From: Herpetosiphonaceae bacterium
GTDB taxonomy: Bacteria; Chloroflexota; Chloroflexia; Chloroflexales; Herpetosiphonaceae
Assembly: GCA_013538855.1 (NCBI GenBank)
Contig: JABXJS010000217.1
Coordinates: forward strand, 1-40,004
DNA length: 40,004 nt
Reading direction: 5' to 3'
A program made the translations under genes and the position numbers. Positions 36,751 to 40,004 of this stretch are shown piece by piece. Numbering within the stretch: the stretch's first letter is position 1; every line of letters begins with the position of its first letter. The notes beneath the pieces were generated by a model. The model worked only from the letters and a program-made list of their open reading frames with translations, was not told the origin of the DNA and searched no databases.

Positions 36751-36850
36751 TACAGCGCCGTGGTTAAAGCGCTGGCCTGCGCGGCGTGGGCAATCCGCAG
36801 CCGCGCATACACGCTCGTCAGGGAGCGATTGCCCAGCGCCGCGCTTAAAT
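36751..36850. repeat. Intergenic repeat family, copy 3 (inverted, diverged)
   Basis: Read on the minus strand it matches copies 1 and 2. On the plus strand it contains GCGCCGTGGTTA, then GGGCAATCCGCAGCCGCGCATAC and GCCCAGCGCCGCG, the reverse complement of the core. It is more diverged than the other two and lies on the other side of the terminator. Confidence 0.7.
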
Positions 36851-36891
36851 CCTATCGGCGAGTGGCAGCCCAGAGCAGCGCGCACACACAA

Positions 36892-36926
36892 CCGCGCCCG
36901 TTGGCGGGAAAGCCAAGCGGGCGCGG
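36892..36926 (-). terminator. Hairpin downstream of the lipoprotein gene
   Basis: CCGCGCCCGTTGGC (36892-36905) pairs with GCCAAGCGGGCGCGG (36912-36926) with one bulged G and a 6-base loop. On the minus strand it starts 25 bases after the lipoprotein stop. No T-run, so probably a factor-dependent or stability structure. Confidence 0.5.
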
Positions 36927-36950
36927 CATGCGTTTAGGGCGGACTAGCGC

Positions 36951-38807
36951 CTACTCGCTGAACTCGTCGGTAACATCGTCGATCTGCAGGGTCTCATCGA
37001 CGCTGCCATCGCTGCCATAATCAACATCGAGCTGCATTGGCTCGCCGTTGCCGGGCCACTTCAGGTAGTCAACATAGACGATATCGTCCGGCTCCAAGGT
37101 GATGCCATCGGCGCCGAAGATCTGCTCGCCCTTGTCGTCGTACTTGAGCACGGCGAGGAAGTAGGTGCCGGTGTCGGCGTTGTCGATGGCGTCGAGGCTG
37201 ACCCAGCCCTCTTTGGTATCGAGCATGAGGTTGACGGCCTCGTCGGGCTGGAGCTCATAGCCCTGGACGGCGAAGAGATAATCGGACGCGTCGGTCTCGA
37301 CGCCGAGCAGCATCAGCGGCGTCTCGCCCATCGAGGTGCGATACGAGAGCAGGCTGCCGTCGGGAGCGATGTCCATGATATCGACCTGGCCAGGCTCAAG
37401 AATGATATCGCTGACCTCCAGCACATAGCCAGGGCCGATGAAGGTCACGGTCGAGGTAGCTGGCTCGGTCAGGCGGCTGCCGTCGATATCGATCGAGAAA
37501 TCGACATCGGTGGGGATGTAGTAGACCGGCTCGGCGGTGGAGTCCCACACATTAACGCCAAACTTATTGGCGTTGGAGCGTGCGCCGGGGATCGTGTTGA
37601 CAAACTGACCGTCTTTGAAGCCGATCTGATTGCCGTCGGCGTCGGTGATCAGCAGGTCGGCATTGCCCTCGAGCCAGACCTCATTGTACTTAACCTCGCT
37701 CTGGGCGCTGTAGCCAATCTGGACATCGCCGCTGAAGGTCGCGCCGCCGGTGCCCTCATCGCAGAAGGGGCAGGCTTGCTCCGACAGGCGCGGCTCGATC
37801 GCCGCCAGCTCCAGGGTGTAGGACTCGGCGTCGCCCTCGTAGTCATCGGCTGGCTCGGCCGGGTTGGTGGAGCCGGAGTAGGACCAGGTGTCGGTGTTGG
37901 TATCGACCTGGATCGCGCGCGCCGCGCCGGGGTAGTTATTGTCGTAGATCATGATCCAGTAGATGCCATCGCCGCGATCCTCGACCGCGTAGGGCGTGAC
38001 CGCGTGGCCGCCGGTCATATCGCGCTTATAGAAGCCCAGGGCGTAGGTCTCGCTGCCCTCGGGGCCAGCGGCGAAGGCGTTGAGCAGCGTGTTGACGATG
38101 CCGCTTGGCGTCTGCTGGACGATGCCCTGGCGAGCGGGCTGGGTGGCCTGCGTGGTGAACCAGTAGGCGATCTCGCGCTGCAGCGGCTCGTTGCCGACGA
38201 TATCGAGCGCGGGCACGCTATCGGCACCAAACTGCGCCGGATCGATGCGCTGGGTGTAGAACAGGTTGCTGAGCACCGCCATGCCCTCGCAGTGGCCGCC
38301 GTTCATGCTATTGTTGACCGACTCCATCCACTGCTGCCCAGCGGGCGTGAGCGTGCACTCATCGCCGCTGATGTAGGAGCAGACCTGATCGCCGAACATA
38401 CGGCGCACCTCGGCGGCGGTGAGGTTGATCTCGCCCTCGCCACCGTAGTTGGGGAAGCTAAAGCCGTTGTAGTCGGGGCGGAAGCCAAAGTCGGAGATAT
38501 ACTGGCCAGTCGTATCGACGGTGCCTTCGCCAGATGCGCCGATGTCGGTGCTGCCGACGAGCGGCGCTTGGGTTGGCTCGTCGATCTCCTCGGTCGGCTC
38601 ATCGACGACCTCCTCGGTTGGCTCGTCGACGATCTCCTCGGTTGGCTCGACATCAGCAACGTCCTCGGTTGGATCGACACTGGTATCGGCAGCCTCCGTT
38701 GGCTGAGAAGCGGGAGTATCTGTGGCGACTGCGCCGCCACATGCCGCCAGCAGCAGCATTAGAACGACGAGGATGTTCAACCGGGCGAAAAATTTAGTGT
38801 TCACCAT
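36951..38807 (-). CDS. Lipoprotein with papain-like Cys-His-Asp domain
   Basis: The protein has 618 aa. ATG follows AAGGA with 10-base spacing. A lipoprotein signal peptide ends LLLAAC with lipid-modified Cys23. Residues about 30-80 are an acidic, Thr/Pro-rich stalk of DEPTEE(I/V)V repeats. The middle domain has GGHCEGMAVLSN (Cys173), GGHAVTPYAVED (His268) and MIYDNNYPGA (Asp289-Asn290). Order and spacing suit a papain-like (C39/transglutaminase-like) fold, so it may be a peptidase, amidase or acyltransferase acting outside the cell. A CPFC pair (near residue 349) could form a disulphide or bind metal. The C-terminal 250 residues look like beta-sandwich domains. No neighbouring substrate is evident. 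Confidence 0.85.
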   Translation of the reverse strand: MVNTKFFARLNILVVLMLLLAACGGAVATDTPASQPTEAADTSVDPTEDVADVEPTEEIVDEPTEEVVDEPTEEIDEPTQAPLVGSTDIGASGEGTVDTTGQYISDFGFRPDYNGFSFPNYGGEGEINLTAAEVRRMFGDQVCSYISGDECTLTPAGQQWMESVNNSMNGGHCEGMAVLSNLFYTQRIDPAQFGADSVPALDIVGNEPLQREIAYWFTTQATQPARQGIVQQTPSGIVNTLLNAFAAGPEGSETYALGFYKRDMTGGHAVTPYAVEDRGDGIYWIMIYDNNYPGAARAIQVDTNTDTWSYSGSTNPAEPADDYEGDAESYTLELAAIEPRLSEQACPFCDEGTGGATFSGDVQIGYSAQSEVKYNEVWLEGNADLLITDADGNQIGFKDGQFVNTIPGARSNANKFGVNVWDSTAEPVYYIPTDVDFSIDIDGSRLTEPATSTVTFIGPGYVLEVSDIILEPGQVDIMDIAPDGSLLSYRTSMGETPLMLLGVETDASDYLFAVQGYELQPDEAVNLMLDTKEGWVSLDAIDNADTGTYFLAVLKYDDKGEQIFGADGITLEPDDIVYVDYLKWPGNGEPMQLDVDYGSDGSVDETLQIDDVTDEFSE

Positions 38808-39156
38808 GGATAATCATTCCTTATGCTATGCTGCGCAAATCGCGCCACGCTCCAAAGCAACAGATCGAACGCATAGGCAATCGACCTTGCAGCAGCGCGG
38901 ACGACTAGCATGGGCAAGGCAGGCACTATCAACCAGCAGCAGTGGCTGCAGGGCGTAAGGCGGACAAGTATTGGGCTACGCTTCACGTGAAGTACACAGA
39001 TAGTACGTTACTTTTGCTGCGGATACAAGACCCACTTTTGGGGGAAGCTGAGCATCCGCCAAGTGACGGAACCGACCATGACCAGCAGCGCCTTTGGCGT
39101 TCGGCGGCAACAGGCGAAACGCGACTCGCTGCACCTCAGATCGCCCGCTGCACAGC
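38808..39156. other. Gene-free interval with a 12-bp palindrome
   Basis: These 349 bp lie upstream of the lipoprotein gene and downstream of the membrane-protein gene, both on the minus strand. CTTCACGTGAAG (38981-38992) is a perfect palindrome and a candidate regulator site for the lipoprotein gene, about 175 bp upstream. I see no gene, and no promoter of consensus quality. Confidence 0.45.
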
Positions 39157-39765
39157 CTAGTGCGTTGCCTGATAGATGCCCAGCGCGATATACACGCTAA
39201 TCCCAAGCACAATCAGCAGCGGCAGCACCACCATACCTGTCAGCAGCAGCGGCGGCTTGCGGCGCATCGACCCGAGCAGCATGAAGCTCAGCACAATCGC
39301 CGCAGCTCCCGGCAGAGAAAACACACCAATCCCGAGCCAACAATCGCCCTCATAGCTATGACACTGAGCGGTAGCGACAATGCCGGACACGACGGCCAGC
39401 AGCCCGCCTAGGCTCAGCAGGCCCAGCCAAATCTGCCAAGGATAGTCATTTGCATCACGGCGCACAGCATCGACAAGCAGCACGACCATGCCGGTGCCAA
39501 ACACCAAGGCGGCCAGGTCTACCAGCGCATCACCGACACTTAGCCGGAGCGCTGGCTGACCGCAGGGTGCGAAATCGTACACCAGCATGCGGTTGGGCAG
39601 GCCATAGTGCAGCTCATCCATGCTTGGACAGCCATGTCGTGGCTGCGCAGAGCGTAGGTGGTAGAGCGACACCAGCGACAGCAGCAGCTGCACCAGCACG
39701 GCAACCAATCCAATCACCCACAGTGGATAGCGCTTGATCAAGGGCGCTGCTGGCTGCGTATGCAT
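39157..39765 (-). CDS. Five-helix integral membrane protein, function unknown
   Basis: The protein has 202 aa. ATG 39765 is chosen because GAGGAGGAG lies 5 bases upstream. A longer in-frame start at 39807 lacks a ribosome site. There are five hydrophobic segments: LWVIGLVAVLVQLLLSLVSL, LVDLAALVFGTGMVVLLVDA, IWLGLLSLGGLLAVVSGIVA, WLGIGVFSLPGAAAIVLSFM and LLTGMVVLPLLIVLGISVYI. The first loop has two cysteines (HGCPSMDEL and APCGQPA) and the third has two more (QCHSYEGDCW), consistent with disulphides on an outside face. I do not recognise a family. Confidence 0.7.
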   Translation of the reverse strand: MHTQPAAPLIKRYPLWVIGLVAVLVQLLLSLVSLYHLRSAQPRHGCPSMDELHYGLPNRMLVYDFAPCGQPALRLSVGDALVDLAALVFGTGMVVLLVDAVRRDANDYPWQIWLGLLSLGGLLAVVSGIVATAQCHSYEGDCWLGIGVFSLPGAAAIVLSFMLLGSMRRKPPLLLTGMVVLPLLIVLGISVYIALGIYQATH

Positions 39766-40004
39766 CGGCTCCTCCTCAATTGTGGCCCATGCTGGCCACA
39801 GAGACACTCAATGGCGAGATAGTTGTTAAAGGTTGTCAAGTATCCACACACATGCGGCATCCTGCTGGGTATACTGATGACATCAACCACGCAGTAGACA
39901 TTGAAACAATACTCAGTAGATCACAGGACTCCCTGGGGCCAGGGTAAACGGTGTGGCGGCCGAATCGTGCGGTATCCTTTGTGGTGCCAACCAAGAAAGG
40001 AACC
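39766..40004. other. Right-edge intergenic region
   Basis: There is no gene here. It should contain the promoter of the leftward membrane-protein gene (an isolated TTGACA, complement of 39834-39839, without a clear -10). At the extreme right, AAAGGAA (39995-40001) could be the ribosome site of a rightward gene beginning just beyond the window. CCCTGG-GG-CCAGGG near 39930 is a small inverted repeat. Confidence 0.35.

Overview
This is a GC-rich window of bacterial accessory chromosome. I infer a Chloroflexota (Chloroflexia) member. The reasons are a secreted protein with long Thr-Pro repeats ending in LYLPVVLK (a C-terminal signature I associate with Chloroflexota surface proteins), large MalT-type LuxR regulators, a sensor kinase with a beta-propeller ectodomain, and the general codon style. 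No rRNA or complete tRNA is present, so the assignment rests on inference.

Layout. (1) 2-12398: the 3' end of a non-ribosomal peptide synthetase (NRPS) cluster. A partial synthetase (A-PCP-C-A-PCP) is followed 51 bp later by a terminal module C-A-[N-methyltransferase]-PCP-TE, which is predicted to add N-methyl-serine and release the product with a cysteine-type thioesterase. A polytopic M28 aminopeptidase follows. (2) 12568-17492, minus strand: a hybrid sensor kinase with a two-propeller ectodomain, translationally coupled (TGATG) to a REC-LuxR response regulator. (3) 18203-22788: an MDR oxidoreductase and an 85-aa conserved protein (minus strand), a MalT/LuxR ATP-dependent activator, and a divergent DUF402 protein. 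(4) 23223-24539: an NAD(P)-binding epimerase-like gene under a near-consensus promoter carrying two TetR-type operators, then a small membrane protein. (5) 24618-24960: a 180-bp-period tandem repeat. (6) 25112-27252: AceK (isocitrate dehydrogenase kinase/phosphatase) with a RidA-family gene.

(7) 27417-27455: the 3' end of a tRNA-His gene without its 5' part, which looks like an integration scar. To its right lie a DUF1905 gene and a leftward surface operon (31298 to 27920). That operon comprises a Cys-rich DUF2934 protein, a fibre-like protein with an S74 intramolecular chaperone domain, and two paralogous secreted proteins. It has a very good sigma-70-type promoter at 31403-31431. (8) 31610-33373: a pentapeptide-like membrane protein with visibly lower GC. 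(9) 33440-39765: an FAD-binding dehydrogenase, an Ala/Pro-repeat membrane protein, three copies of a roughly 90-100-bp intergenic repeat (two direct, one inverted), a lipoprotein with a papain-like catalytic triad, and a five-helix membrane protein.

The most interesting parts are the cysteine-nucleophile thioesterase following an N-methyl-serine module, the surface-fibre operon (whose first fibre gene has an apparent one-base frameshift inside its signal peptide), the tRNA-His 3' scar, and the two intergenic repeat families. Function statements come from motif recognition by eye. No database search was run.
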